DNA of 64,000 nt from Ophiura sarsii (taxonomy: Eukaryota; Echinodermata; Ophiuroidea; Amphilepidida; Ophiuridae). The notes under the pieces were generated by a model. It was not told the DNA's origin, did not search any database, and saw only the letters and a list, made by a program, of their open reading frames with translations. The stretch spans positions 9,939,109 to 10,003,108 of the forward strand of contig CM069452.1 of assembly GCA_035610835.1 (NCBI GenBank). Reading direction: 5' to 3'. The position numbers were made by a program, and so were the translations under genes. This document shows positions 1 through 12,187 of this stretch, one piece after another (the first letter of the stretch is position 1; each line of letters opens with the position of its first letter).

Positions 1-239
1 TGATCCGATTTCTATTTGGTTTTTTTTGAAATCTCACTTCACTGGCGGCCGGGGCGAACAAAATAGACGGTATTTTCATGCCTTGACTTCTGACTGGGTA
101 GACTTGCGATTTCTACCAGGCGATTTTTTCAGCTATTGTTGACAATGTCATCGCTACCCCCACTTTTCAATATTTCAGCTCTGACGAGAAGAAGAAAATT
201 GGGTCATTTTTGCGATTTTTTTGTCGGTACATCATGACT

Positions 240-306
240 TTCGTAACTATCCCCCCCCCCCCCCCGCCCCCCCACCCCCAGTTTCCAAAAGCTGGGTACG
301 CCACTG
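240..306. mobile_element. Right end of a hAT-like MITE
   Basis: C-rich run followed by GCTGGGTACGCCACTG, the same class of end as at 34005, 42586 and 43828. The matching left end is not seen in the window. Confidence 0.5.
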
Positions 307-549
307 ACTGAGTACTGAACTCATCATGTTCATTGCTGCTGCGAGCATCTTACTATAAATCTGTCATGTCTGTGTGGGGTTGTGTGTGTTTGTTATCCTT
401 ATGTCTCCGTTAGTTTTGATCAAAGTGGCGCATAATTTGCATGCAATATCGAGGAAATAACGGTGTGTTAAAGTTTATTCCAGTGAAATTGGTTAACAAT
501 TTGCTCCAAAAACAGCAAATAACCTCTCAGATTTGGCTCATAAATGCCA

Positions 550-958
550 CACTCTTAGAAGGTCAGGATCAAATACATGAGTAGATTTCCGGCTCACTTT
601 GTTTTGATCCTTTAAGGATCATTTTCGGATCGTTTTGATCCGTTTTCGGATCGTTTTGATCCGTTTCCAGATAGATATCAACAAACGGATCAAATTCACC
701 TTGATCAACTTTGATCTGATTTCCGGATCAATTCGATGGAGTAGGATCATAAGCTACAGGTACATCCGATTAAGGATCATTATTTTGATCCGTTTCAGTA
801 TCATTTGACAGAAATATTTGATCCCATTTCGGATCAAACTTTTTGATCCTGCTTGTCGGATCACTTTGATCCGGAAAGGGTAAGCTCATATGTGATACCG
901 CTTCTGGATCAAAATTGATCCTTCTCGTCTCATATTTGATCCTGACCTTCTAAGAGTG
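550..958. mobile_element. GATC-rich inverted-repeat element
   Basis: CACTCTTAGAAGGTCAGGAT at the left and its exact reverse complement at the right, with perfect inversion over 26 bp. The interior is built from short variants of TTTTGATCCG and CGGATCA in both orientations. No ORF. No clear target duplication beyond CA. Confidence 0.82.
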
Positions 959-1010
959 CACTAGAATTGAACAACATTGTGCGTTGCGCGTACTGCCGCG
1001 TAATCATACC

Positions 1011-1272
1011 CAGGGGCGGATACAGGGGGGGGGGGGGGGCGGAGGGGGCGGGCGCCCCCCGTAAAATTTTACAATCTACCCTTATTGTGTACGCGCCCCC
1101 CGTAAATTTTAGTACAATAAACCTTTTTTGTGTCCACTTTACCTTTTTCAGAGACATAGGTAGGTTCCGTCGACATTTGCCACTTGAACCCTGCGCTTTT
1201 GTTTGCCGGTTTTGGGACAACCACATCGCTACCCCCCCGCCCCCCTCCCCCCTAATCCTGGATCCGCCACTG
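1011..1272. mobile_element. hAT-like G-rich MITE
   Basis: Left CAGGGGCGGATACAGG and right CCTGGATCCGCCACTG are inverted with three mismatches. Interior has a G18-type run and two CGCCCCCCGTAAA(A)TTTTA units. The flanks share only ATACC (five bases), so the TSD is uncertain. Confidence 0.72.
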
Positions 1273-2281
1273 ATACCGTGGTAACGCGTTGCGTGTCGCG
1301 TTTTCGCAAATGCTAACTGCTAGCTTCACTGTCTATAATCACTGTCATAATGGTATAATGACATAGTACTAAATTCAAGCTATTTCACACGAGCATGTTT
1401 CGTCGTTGTTCGCGGAGCTGCGTCCAGATGCCTGAAATGTGCTAACTAACGTGCGTGACGATATCACGATTGACGCGCGGTCATTTTTTGAATGTGCCCG
1501 GTACGCACCTCTGGGTTTACGCACATACGAATGCACACAAGTTCGCACGCATAGAATGGAGTTGACCATAGCATTATGACACTGACTATACGCTACTTGT
1601 ACGCAATCCTATTTCAAAATAAAAGCAAGGCTCTCCCCTAGTATCAGCGGGCCCGACCGATATTTTAAACCATCTAATATGCATAAAAATAATATAATTT
1701 ATTAATATGCACAGTACGAACGCATTGTCAGCTATAACTTGAATTTCATTTAATTCAAATTGGTCATTTCAAACGGGAGATATGTGCACTTTTCCCAAGG
1801 TACCTCTATGAATGCAAAAGTTTAACTCACGCATTTTGAAATGTCAATCAATGGCGTGTTGGTATTCACAATGCCTACAATGGACAATGGGGTATATTTG
1901 GAACACTTTCATCAAGTATAAAGAAGTAGCTAGTGTACTCATATATGCAATGAAGACATTGGTTAATTTGTAACAAAAGTATTTGTCGTGATTTTCTAAA
2001 AACGGGACCTGAATATTTTGACTCACCCTGTATACAAACCAACATCAGATTTGTATTTAGAGAATAAAATATAGTTCTTTGATTGACATTTCAATACTAT
2101 ATACTGCATACGATGGTCTTATAATGTAAAGGCTGTACCATGGAGTCGTATAATATAGCAAAACAGCTAAGAACTATGTTTGATTCTCATTCATATTTAG
2201 TTTATTGGTTATTTTGGTCTTTAATCAGTTTGTTAGATTTATTTTAACAACAAACATAATAATCAAACAACATTATTATAT

Positions 2282-3203
2282 AGTGGGTGTGGTTTGAGAT
2301 GTCAGCAGGCAATTTGATTGGTTTTTGGCTGATTTTCAGCCGACTCGCCCATGCATTATGAGACAATGTTGTATAGTTTGGGGCGGGGTTTAATTCATTC
2401 GAAAAATAATACCTTCAGCGCGCAATGATAGCGCGTATGATCAACGCGTCATTGCGTTAGCGTCCCCTACACAAAGTCGCCGCCGTATGCGTTGTGGGTA
2501 TAACGCAGCGATGACAGGTGCGTGTGTGCTAAATAACGCGATTAATTTGAAGCAGGATGTTGGAAAACAGCTCGCTGGATTCGCCGATTTTATAAAGGGG
2601 GAAATTTGTTGTTGTTTGTTTAAAATAAATCTAACAAACTGCGTTATTTTATGATAAAAGATCAAAATAACTAATAAACTAAATATTAGAATGAGAATAA
2701 AACATAGTTCGTAGCTGTTTTGCTATAGACGATGGTCTTATAATGTATAGGCTGTACCATATTTGTGTCGTCGTGTATTGCCGCCTACGGCGACCATACA
2801 CGACTCCAAATATGGTACAGCCTATATACACTATAAGACCATCGTCTATAGCAAAACAGCTAAGAACTATGTTTTATTCTCTAAACGTACAACAACTTTC
2901 CCCCTTTATAAAATCGGCGAATTCATCGAGCTGTTTACCAACTTCTTGCTTCGAATTAATTGCGTTCTTTAGCACACGCGCATATGGCAACGCTGGGCAT
3001 GCGCTGGGTTACACGCACAACGCATACGCCGGCGACTTTGTGTAGGGGACGCTAACGCAATGATCATGCGCACTGAATGTATATCATTATTCAAACGAAT
3101 CAAGCCCCGCCCTAAATGTCTCATAATATATATTGCGTATCGGATGAAAATCAGCAAAAAAACACCAATCACAGTCCAGTGACATCCAAAACCACACCCA
3201 CTG
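2282..3203. repeat. 0.9 kb fold-back element
   Basis: Outer ends GTGGGTGTGGTTT and AAACCACACCCAC. The left arm (2282-2790) is reverse-complementary to the right arm (2795-3203), sharing GCGTTAGCGTCCCCTACAC and CGCCGATTTTATAAAG. The centre is a tighter palindrome around GGCTGTACCATAT. A third, direct partial copy of the inner part sits just outside at 2105-2260. No coding capacity. Confidence 0.82.
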
Positions 3204-3426
3204 TAAAGAATCTACAATATTGCAATGAAATCAAAGTAAAACAAAGTACACCCTAACACATAAAGAAGTTCGTCACACTTAAGTGATGTGTGACGATCCA
3301 TTTTTACTCTTCAAATTGAAGGATGTTAATGATTTGAACAACCATAACGAACAACAGTTTATAACAGAAGGGAACAATCAGACAAGGCATTGAGAGACTA
3401 TTTATGTTTCTTTCAAACAAGTTTAA

Positions 3427-3651
3427 CACTTTCCACGCGGCTATTTTAGTTTTACCACACAAAACAGATGTTTCAAAAGCCTTTCCGAAATTTCAAGTAA
3501 TCTCAAGAATTAGTGAATCAATACTAGGTATATTTGTACTTATTTTAATGCATTTCTTGTGGTGATTCCAAATATGGTGATGGAAATTCAATCATTTTGA
3601 CATTTTTGAAACATTTTGTTCGGTTCATAGACGCCTGCCGCGTGGAAAGTG
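3427..3651. mobile_element. TTAA-flanked MITE, short copy
   Basis: TIRs CACTTTCCACGCGGC and GCCGCGTGGAAAGTG lie directly inside TTAA on both sides (3423-3426 and 3652-3655). TTAA target sites are used by piggyBac and Kolobok; which one cannot be decided. The related copy is 29958-31136. Confidence 0.82.
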
Positions 3652-3659
3652 TTAACACA

Positions 3660-4960
3660 CACACCCCCACCCTTTTGTATATACTTTGCCAAAGAGGTGA
3701 AATAAGTCCGATATTCGTGATCGTAACATTTTAATGAAATGGTTATGTCAAAGATGATGAAAAAACCTGGACCTGAATCTCATTGATTTTAATGATGGGC
3801 ATCGATGGGTAGGCGCAGCCTATCATTTTGGGACAGCCTGTATATGAATAAATGCACCAAATTGGAAATTGGACAATTTGCGCATTTGACATTGAAATGT
3901 TCTCTGAATACGTGTCATTTATTTAGTGTTAGCATACAACTGAAGATTTTGAACACTTTGGAGTACGTCTCATGTATTTAATGTTAGCATAAAACTGAAG
4001 TTTTTTTGACAATTTGTTTTTGCAAAAGCCGCATGAATATAAAAAATGAAATCTGAAAAATTATCAGCACGTGTTTACCATGTTGAATCAATGTGTCTTA
4101 TTTTAAGTTATGCGATCAAACATTTTAGCTCATATGGCCATGGGGCCTCAGATTTTTTTTTTAACTTGTTGAATTATTTCACTGAAGTTTAAAAGGGTAT
4201 CAAAAGAACGTGTTAGATATATAGATAGATGGATATATTAATGGATAGATATATTGGTTCAAACGGTCTTTGTATAATTATATGAACAAAACAATAAATG
4301 AGCATTTTTAGATGGTTTCAGCTTATTTAACAACTTATAGAGCCACTTTTTGGCGCATCCGTTACGTCGGTCGCCTCAATTATGTTGAGTTTTGACATAA
4401 AACTATAGTCGGCATACCCACTTATTTAGTCTCACAGTAGTGGCACAATACAAATATTGTGTTATGATGTGCTCAAGACCGGGAGTCAAGACGAGAGAGA
4501 TTTAGGACAGCGGACAGCATTTTATAATTGCGCTCTTGCAGCGATGAGCATGATGAGTTCAGCACGGTATCAAATCTACGCCAAAATACTGTCGCCCATA
4601 CCAGGCCGCGTAAGCCGTGAACTGCGTAATGTATTTTTGAAGATACAACTCTCTTTTTTGAAGATTGGAGTAAATTACAAATATCTGTGTTGAAGGAACT
4701 AAAAAAATCGATTCAAGGATATAAGCCGACTGGCTTTTTATTTACATAACAATTGGTCTTTGCAGACCATGTCCATTATAGACTTGCTAGGGACTCCATA
4801 GTTCATTCATGGTTCAATCAACACAATTATTTACAGGACATTCTTTATCGTAGTGAAATTGCAAATGAAAAAAGTATCATTCAACATTCAATAAATATAG
4901 CGAACGATTATAAGCAATCCTGTTATTAAAAAAAAGAAAAGTGTAATAACAAAAAGAAAA
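3660..4960. other. No gene recognised
   Basis: A/T-rich single-copy-looking sequence. Short GATA-type simple repeat near 4215-4255. The 78-codon ORF at 4457 resembles nothing known to me. Confidence 0.6.
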
Positions 4961-4963
4961 AGA

Positions 4964-5032
4964 CATTTACAAGAATCGAACCACTGACCTCATGATTGTG
5001 AAGCCAGCGCTCTACCATTTAAGCTAATGAAA
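4964..5032 (-). pseudogene. tRNA-like sequence (tRNA pseudogene or SINE head)
   Basis: Minus strand has TAGCTTAAATGGTAGAGCGC (A-box/D-arm), GGCTTCACAATCATGAGGTC, and GGTTCGATTC (B-box) at correct spacing. Anticodon and acceptor stems do not pair, so a functional tRNA is unlikely. Confidence 0.5.
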
Positions 5033-5729
5033 ACTATACATAAAACAGTTTTAAAATAAAATTAGATAGAGTTTAAAATACGAATATCACTGAAATCGGA
5101 GGCTAAAATGCTTTATATTTCGATTGTTGTGCGTTTTTATCAAAGGTTATCGCCCAAAAGTTGATTATATGCTGAAGGAGATTGTAATTCTGATTTCATT
5201 ATTATGCATTGCACTTCTTTTTGAAACTATTCTAGACACAGTTCGTTCGTACAATAATTTCAACATTACGTTTTGTCGATTAAAATTCGCGGCAAATCTA
5301 TTGCACCATGGGTATTATTACATGGGAATACGGAGACTCAGATACGTAGGGAGTCATGTGATTTTTGTCCAGGACAAACACTTGAGATGTACACGCCCCT
5401 TTAACACTGATTTTGGGCGCATTTATGGTTTTTGCAAATTTCTTCTTTCCCTTTAATGGATCGCTCATAAAATGTTTATTTTCGAAATCTTTGTGATTTT
5501 GTCTTTATTTTGATATGTAATAAACGATGCATATCGGTGGACCTTTAACAGCATGGCTTCAGGAACGGTTTTTACACCTTCTTTTTTACAATAGCCAATA
5601 GCAATCCTTTTTAATTTATGCGCAATTTCAAACCTACGCCGTGTTGTTTGCTTTTGCAAAATTGATGGGGGGAAAAAAAAAAAAAATCAAATTTTGAATA
5701 ATATTGATAATAAGCCAATATTGATTGGA

Positions 5730-5905
5730 AATGAAGTGAAGGCTTTTCAATAAAGTATTGGTCAAAAGTACACACCAAATCGCAACAAATGGGTTCGAAA
5801 ATTGAAGAGAAAAAGCAATTCTAAGAGGGCACATCCACCCTCATACTCCCCCCTGTCCGCGTTACCGCGGATAGCGGTGCTTTGCACCGCTTTGATAAGT
5901 CAATT
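5730..5905. repeat. Dispersed repeat, copy 1 (GCGGTGC hairpin)
   Basis: Shares TCAATAAAGTATTGGTCAAA, ACCAAATGGGTTCGAAAATTG-type sequence and a CCTGTCCGCGTTACCGCGGA / GCGGTGC..GCACCGC double hairpin with 37420-37570. Confidence 0.7.
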
Positions 5906-5939
5906 ACAGTGGCCCTGAAGGGTCATGACGAGTTAACCA

Positions 5940-6305
5940 GATAATGACATGACGAGATAAATGACTAGATAATTGCGAGAAAATTTACAGATGACGTAAC
6001 TATTGACTAGATAATTGCGAGATAATTTACAGATGACGTGATCATTGACGAGATGACGAGATTATTTACAGATGACGTGATTATTGACTAGATAATTGCG
6101 AGATAATTTACAGATGACGTGTTTATTGACTAGATAATTGCGAGATAATTTACAGATGACGTGATAATTAACGAGATGACGAGATAATTTACAGATGACG
6201 TGATTATTGACTACATAATTGCGAGATAATTTACAGATGACGTGTTTATTGACTAGATAGTTGCGAGATAATTTACAGATGACGTGATAAATAACGAGAT
6301 GACGA
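5940..6305. repeat. 42-bp minisatellite
   Basis: Units of GATAATTGCGAGATAATTTA plus CAGATGACGTG.TTATTGACTA, alternating with a shorter variant containing ACGAGATGACGA; about eight units. Confidence 0.85.
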
Positions 6306-6649
6306 CTTTTTGCGAGTTATTAGTTTTGACAATACCGCGCTTTCGTCGCTCAATTGAGCTACTTTTACTTTTGACTAGTGTGCCGGTGTTGAAAAGGTGT
6401 GCCGTGGTTTGCTAAAAATTGGGCTACTTTCAACTCGAAGTTATTCCGGGCTGTTCCAGGAAAGGGAAGAGACCTTTCCTAGCTGTTCCTAACAGAGTAA
6501 GACGTGGCGTGGAAACGGATCGACGGATATTGCTGACGTACTCAATTAACATCCTCAAGTTCATTTCCCCAATATTTCAAGTTCGCAAGCAACATTCAAA
6601 TCCCCAATATTGCTGACACGAGTTTAAGTGGCCAATATAATAGCCACTT

Positions 6650-6949
6650 CAGGCCCGTAAGACACTTTTTTCAAAGTGGGGGGGGGGGGGCGTTTTCAAC
6701 AACAACAAAAATGTGAGTCAAATATGGGCGCGTAGCGCGCGAAAATTTTCGAATTTGCACCTACTTTTTGCACGATCGAGGTACATTTTGGCTCTAAACA
6801 AGCTTGTAGCAAAGAATATTGCATTTTGGGAAGACAAATGCGCGCGTAACGCGAATTTTTTTCATCTGTGTACACATTTTCCGGGGAAGATTTTCAAGGG
6901 GGGGGGGGGGGGCGATCGCCACCATCGCCCCCCCCTTCTTACGGGCCTG
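6650..6949. mobile_element. G-rich MITE with CAGGCCCGTAAG ends
   Basis: CAGGCCCGTAAGA and its inverse TCTTACGGGCCTG bound a 300-bp segment with two G-runs and a GCGCGTAGCGCGC core. Flanking 8-mers do not match, so no target duplication is claimed. Confidence 0.68.
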
Positions 6950-7254
6950 CATTTCACGCGTCAGACACTAGCTATTGTTGTGGAGAGGTCATGAACCCTA
7001 ACTGGCAAAACGTTATCGATTACCGCCGTCTCCCAGTCCAAATAAACTTGTCTCGTGTATGTCGTGTGTAGAAATAGGCATGTAGGGCCTACATGATTGT
7101 AGGGACGGTAATTACTGTTTTATTAATTAGCAGAATAGTTCCCCTGTGTTGTTTCTATAACTATTCATACTATAATAATGTTCTGCAAATTGTCAATGTT
7201 ACATTATTTGTGATAATTTATGTTTAAAAGGTAAATAAAATAAATAAATAAATA

Positions 7255-7696
7255 GGGGAGGATGGGGCAACTGGTCCGGTTATGTATATTCCATGATATA
7301 AAAGATTAAAGCTCGTGTAAATATTTATGGAATTGCTATGAAAATATCACCCATGTAACTGTTTACATATAACATATAATCAATGTTAAAAAATATCTTA
7401 AGAAAAGGCCAATTGCCACTAACTGAAAACTTTACTTGGCACAGACCAGTTACCCCATCATCGGGCAACTGGTCCTATATGTTCCAACGGTTAGAATACA
7501 CAGAAATCAGTGAATGACAACACGGAAACTAGGCAGTATTTTTTCCCTATTATTTAATATGTAAAAATGATACATGTCTCATGAAACCCATGTTTTATAC
7601 AGTTTTCGTGGTTAACGTGTAAATAGCAGTATACTTATGGTGTACAAAGCAAGCGGACCAGTTACCCCATACCCCTTCGGACCACTTGCCCCAACA
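7255..7696. mobile_element. Second copy of the GGGGCAACTGG TIR element
   Basis: Starts GGGGAGGATGGGGCAACTGG after a TA and matches the reverse complement of 34030-34482 for most of its length. The distal end carries CGGACCAGTTACCCCATACC and CGGACCACTTGCCCCA, corresponding to the doubled inverted end of the 33235 copy. A further GGGCAACTGGTCC lies internally at about 7463. It lacks the extra G-rich insertion present in the other copy. Confidence 0.78.
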
Positions 7697-8402
7697 AATG
7701 ACTTAGCACTTTGTCGAGATGAAACATTATTCAAACACGCCTGTGACGTAATAAATGTTACGCCAAAATGTTTTAAAACATAGCCTACCACCATTTGTCA
7801 TAATAATCAATAACTCCAATACATTTCAGAAAAAAGGCAAAACTGCATTTTTGTTTTTAGCCATTACACAAAGTGCTCCAATATTCGGTGTTACCACGAG
7901 CACTCCCAACCTCATCAAAGCTACCCATCTTATTTCTACCTCTACAGTTAGCGACCGGCACCTCCTCACCGTGTCGACTTCCAATTCCTCCTCCACCGAC
8001 ATCATCTCCATGTAGTCCTCCACCAACATTACCACTAACACCGACACTGCCTCTAACCTCGCCACCAGCACCAAAACCAACACCACCTCTACCAGCACCA
8101 CCTCTACTCTCTCCACCGCATCCTATTCCTCCACCTCCTCCACTCCATTGGCGACCTCCACTTTTGTCGACACTACCCAAGCTACCAAAAAGTCGACAAT
8201 CTCCCGTTTTGTCGACACTCTCTAAACCACTCAACGTCGACACTCACCACTTTTGTCGACATTTCCAAAATCACCAGAATATCGACACACTCCACTTTTG
8301 GCGACATTTCCCAAATCACCCAAATCCACATCGCCACCAACTCTCTCCACATCTCTACGATGACCTCTACCACTTCTCTCGCGTTCACTCTCCCTCTCCG
8401 CG

Positions 8403-8805
8403 TCTCCTCTGCCACTCGCTCTCTCTACATCGATTCTGCCACTTCTGCCACTCGCCCTCTCTACGTCGACTCTGCCACTCGCCCTCTCTACGTCGACTCT
8501 GCCACTCGCCCTCTCTACGTCGACTCTGTCACTCGCCCTCTCTACGTCGACTCTGTCACTCGCCCTCTCTACGTCGACTCTGCCACTCGCCCTCTCTACG
8601 TCGACTCTGTCACTCGCCCTCTCTACGTCGACTCTGTCACTCGCCCTCTCTACGTCGACTCTGCCACTCGCCCTCTCTACGTCGACTCTGCCACTCGCCC
8701 TCTCTACGTCGACTCTGTCACTCGCCCTCTCTACGTCGACTCTGTCACTCGCCCTCTCTACGTCGACTCTGCCACTCGCCCTCTCTACGTCGACTCTGCC
8801 ACTTC
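8403..8805. repeat. 27-bp minisatellite, about 13 units
   Basis: Unit CACTCGCCCTCTCTACGTCG plus ACTCTGC, each with a SalI-type GTCGAC. Because 27 is divisible by three and units lack stops, several frames are open and encode TRPLYVDS(A/V) or RVDVERAS(G/D) repeats. These are very probably artefacts of the repeat, not a protein. Units vary at one T/C position in the order A A A V V A V V A A V V A. A degenerate C-rich, GTCGACA-bearing flank covers 7870-8400. Confidence 0.9.
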
Positions 8806-9519
8806 CCTCACGTTCACCTCTGCCACTTCCCTCATGTTCGCCCATTTCCTCGAGTCTAGAACCACCACCTAACAGCCAATGAAATTACCCCGAACTGTAG
8901 CCCCCCAAAAAGAAATCCCACATCTGACACCACTTGTGGCGGGACGGCCGGAGCGCGAAAGCATACGAAGCGTGCAGAATGCTGTTTCAGTATCGGACAC
9001 CACTTATTTTTTATATATGTGGACAGGGTTGAAATTAGAAACCTGGGGGTTTATTACTTGAAGGACCACGTGGGTTTGTTTGCAGGGATAGAACCTGCGT
9101 TTCACTGTAGACAACACTCGTTACTGGTTCACTCAGGTTGAAATGTCCATAGAACTTTATTTTTCAACCATACAACGATGACAACCGACTACAACTACAG
9201 AATTTAACAGCAACTTATATCCCGAGAATTGTCTCCCCAAATAATATTTGTCCTAAAGTACCCAAGTATTAAAGTGTATCTCAGTATTGTAACTCCCAAA
9301 TAAATTCCAAGTATATTTAAGTATCCAAGTATCTAAGATCGTGAATCGTGAAAAACCCAAGTCTGTAATTAAGTTGTGAACCGTGAAAATAATCGTGAAG
9401 GATAAACATTGTACCACCACGGAGCGTTCTGAAATATACAAAAGAAAATAACACTGGGTTAATACCATGTCACACCGACCATCATGTGTAAATGTTTACG
9501 CGCCATAAACTTGACGGTC

Positions 9520-9705
9520 CAACTCCGCGCTTAAACTCAATAACACAACTCCGCGCTTAAGCTCAAGGACACAACTCCGCGCATTAGCTCAATGATACAA
9601 CACCGCGCTTAAGCTCAAAGACACAACTCCGCGCTTTTAGTTCAATGACATATATAACTCCGCGCCTAAGCTCGATGACATAACTCCGCGCTTAAGCTCA
9701 ATTGC
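9520..9705. repeat. About 29-bp minisatellite
   Basis: Seven diverged copies of ACAACTCCGCGCTTAAGCTC plus AATGAC. Confidence 0.85.
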
Positions 9706-10499
9706 CGAGACACGGCCCAGATACCCAATGGTGTTCTCTAAACCGGTTAGGCACCCGCATGTCCTCTCCCAAAACCCCACAAGGTCAATTCCTCTCCGCG
9801 CACAGCAACCGTTTCGTTGATAAAAGAAAATTCTCATCCACCACGTGCACTTATGAATACTTTCCAGCCAATACGCACTCTTAGGCTATTTTCCTTCATT
9901 TACACATAAATAATGGTCGGTTAATTGCTCAAGCTTCCTCATCACGATCATTAGCCATAGGTTTGAGGCGATACATAGTTGTTATACTTTCAACACATAG
10001 CGATATATACACACGAGTGAGTCTAGTATTGGTGATCAAAGAATGAATGGTGAATTGGTACAAGTAAGCCTATTATTTGTGAGCAAATATTGAATGACGA
10101 GTTCATACAAGTAAGCCTATTAATGCTCACCTGTAACTCTCTTCCTCGCCATTGGCCATTATACCGAAGTTATTTACATATCGCCATGGTTTTTGAATAA
10201 AGTGAAATTACTTACAAGTTATCGCCCTACAATACGAGCGCTTTCAGTCTTCAGTCCACTTCTTATTTTTCCCGTCACACTTCCTTCCTATTTAACACAA
10301 AAGATAGTAGGATATTCCCGACAAAAGTTAATCTAACCTATATACAATATCAGGTCATGGCATTCACAATTGTATGTGTGGATGGACAATAACAAGGTTG
10401 ACCTCACCCCAGTTAATAATACCCATGCATCAGCATGCTCACCAACGTACTTCACATAGCATAGTATGACACAGTGTCACCATGTAACAAGATAGTCAA

Positions 10500-10920
10500 A
10501 AAGATTGTAAAAAATATCATCAAAAATATAAAAAGTATTTTTCACCAAGCATCAAAATCTCAACCTTCAAAAATATTTCGAAAATAGGCTAAGTATTTTT
10601 CATTGAACATGAAAAATATGAAAATAAAAATGTTCCAAAAATGGCTAAGTATTTTGGACTAAGTGATAAATTTCAATCACCTTAAAAATTTATAAGTGTT
10701 TAACAAAAACACCACAAATTTTGATCACAGAAAAACTCTTAAGCATTCTACAAAAACACAAATTTGGATCACAGAAAAACTCCTAAGTATTTGACAAAGC
10801 ATTGGAATATATGGAAATTGAAAATATTCCAGAAAATGACTAAGTATTTTTCATTGAACAGGAAAAATGTAAAAAATGCGCAAAGTATTTTGACTGAGCA
10901 TGAGTTTTGGTCACTAAAAA
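10500..10920. repeat. Degenerate A/T-rich tandem repeats
   Basis: Recurring GCTAAGTATTTTTCATTGAA and TTTTGATCACAGAAAAACTC with diverged spacers. The preceding stretch 9710-10480 shows no gene. Confidence 0.65.
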
Positions 10921-12187
10921 AAACTACAATACAAAATCAGCAGATTACATTTTACGCAATGCAATAGGTCTCCAAAAACAGTCTGATCAATCAAAAAAAC
11001 ATGCCGACTATTCCGCAGCACAAATAGGGTGTCACACTTTGTGCACATGACAACCCTCAATATTAGGAATATCTGAATACCTGTTTAACACTAGCGTAAC
11101 AATATATACACATCATCATAGTAATCTAACATCTGGGTCACCTGTTCTGTCCACCACACAAGTAATAAATAAAGTACAATAATTTGCCAAGCAAGTTCTA
11201 TGTATTAAAATACAGTGATCATGAATCATCTCTGATGGTTTGGTCCCCATACAACTCGATAAGGAAGCTAGAATTTTTGTACTGAATTGGATTGTTGTGA
11301 TGCTAAGTATCATAGTGTAGGCTGTTATGTAGGATTTCAAACTAGTGCATTTTTTTTTGCTAAGGATGCTTTTTTTGGTGTCATTGGATAGGGTATACCC
11401 TCAGCTATCAGAAATCCATTGGTAGCATTTTTTTCCATCCACGGAATGGCCGCCATCTTGGATTTCAAATGGCCGCCATTTCCAATGTAATTTGTCATAT
11501 AACTTTTGTTCTGAGCAACCTATGAAGTCAAAATTGGTGGCAAATCATGTTTTCAATACCTGAGAGTTCAAAAATACTGTATCTATGTTCTGATGTCTTA
11601 CATACATGCATGGCCGCCATATTGGGTTTCAAAATGGCCGTCATTTACACACAATTTTTTTTTTACCCTATAACTTTTGTTCTGAGCAACATATGAAGTT
11701 GATTTTTGTGGCAAAGCTCATGTTTTCAAGAGGTATTTACTGACAATGAAGTGTACAGTTCTATCTGTTATCCATTAATTTGACATGAATGGTTGCTATA
11801 TATAAATTAAGCTGTAAATTCAATACAAATTTCAATTGTTAGCAGTAACATATACTTAGTATGTATTATCCGGTAGTACCCCACTGGTGATACATTAGGT
11901 TGATCACATTGCATTGGACTTATTACAAGAAAACATACCAGGAGCAATCAAATGTATGCTTTTGTATCCATAGCAGCTACCCCTCTATATTGTAGAGGGG
12001 TATTATTGTATTATAATAGGGGTTAATTGCTGTTTTGTTCAATTGCATGTATTAAAGGCAAAACCAAACAAACAAACAAAACGAAACAAAAACTAGGAAA
12101 GGAAAGAAAAATGGTTAATAATATTAGAGGCCTATTTGGCCTATAAATTAGCCTATGTGCATAATTACTTGACTTATTTACTTTGAC

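Noticed and set aside
930..1284. ORFs of about 100 codons on both strands
   Set aside because: They run through the G/C homopolymers of a MITE and give low-complexity proteins.
5124..5456. 110-codon ORF with a hydrophobic segment
   Set aside because: No family, no splice or promoter support, composition of translated A/T-rich DNA.
7873..8872. Long ORFs of 328, 204 and 170 codons on both strands
   Set aside because: They are open because the 27-bp minisatellite and its C-rich flank lack stops in several frames; no start context, splice sites or domains.
9080..9145. Possible minus-strand tRNA (GGTTCTATCCC near a D-arm-like stretch)
   Set aside because: B-box is only partly matched and the anticodon and acceptor stems do not pair.
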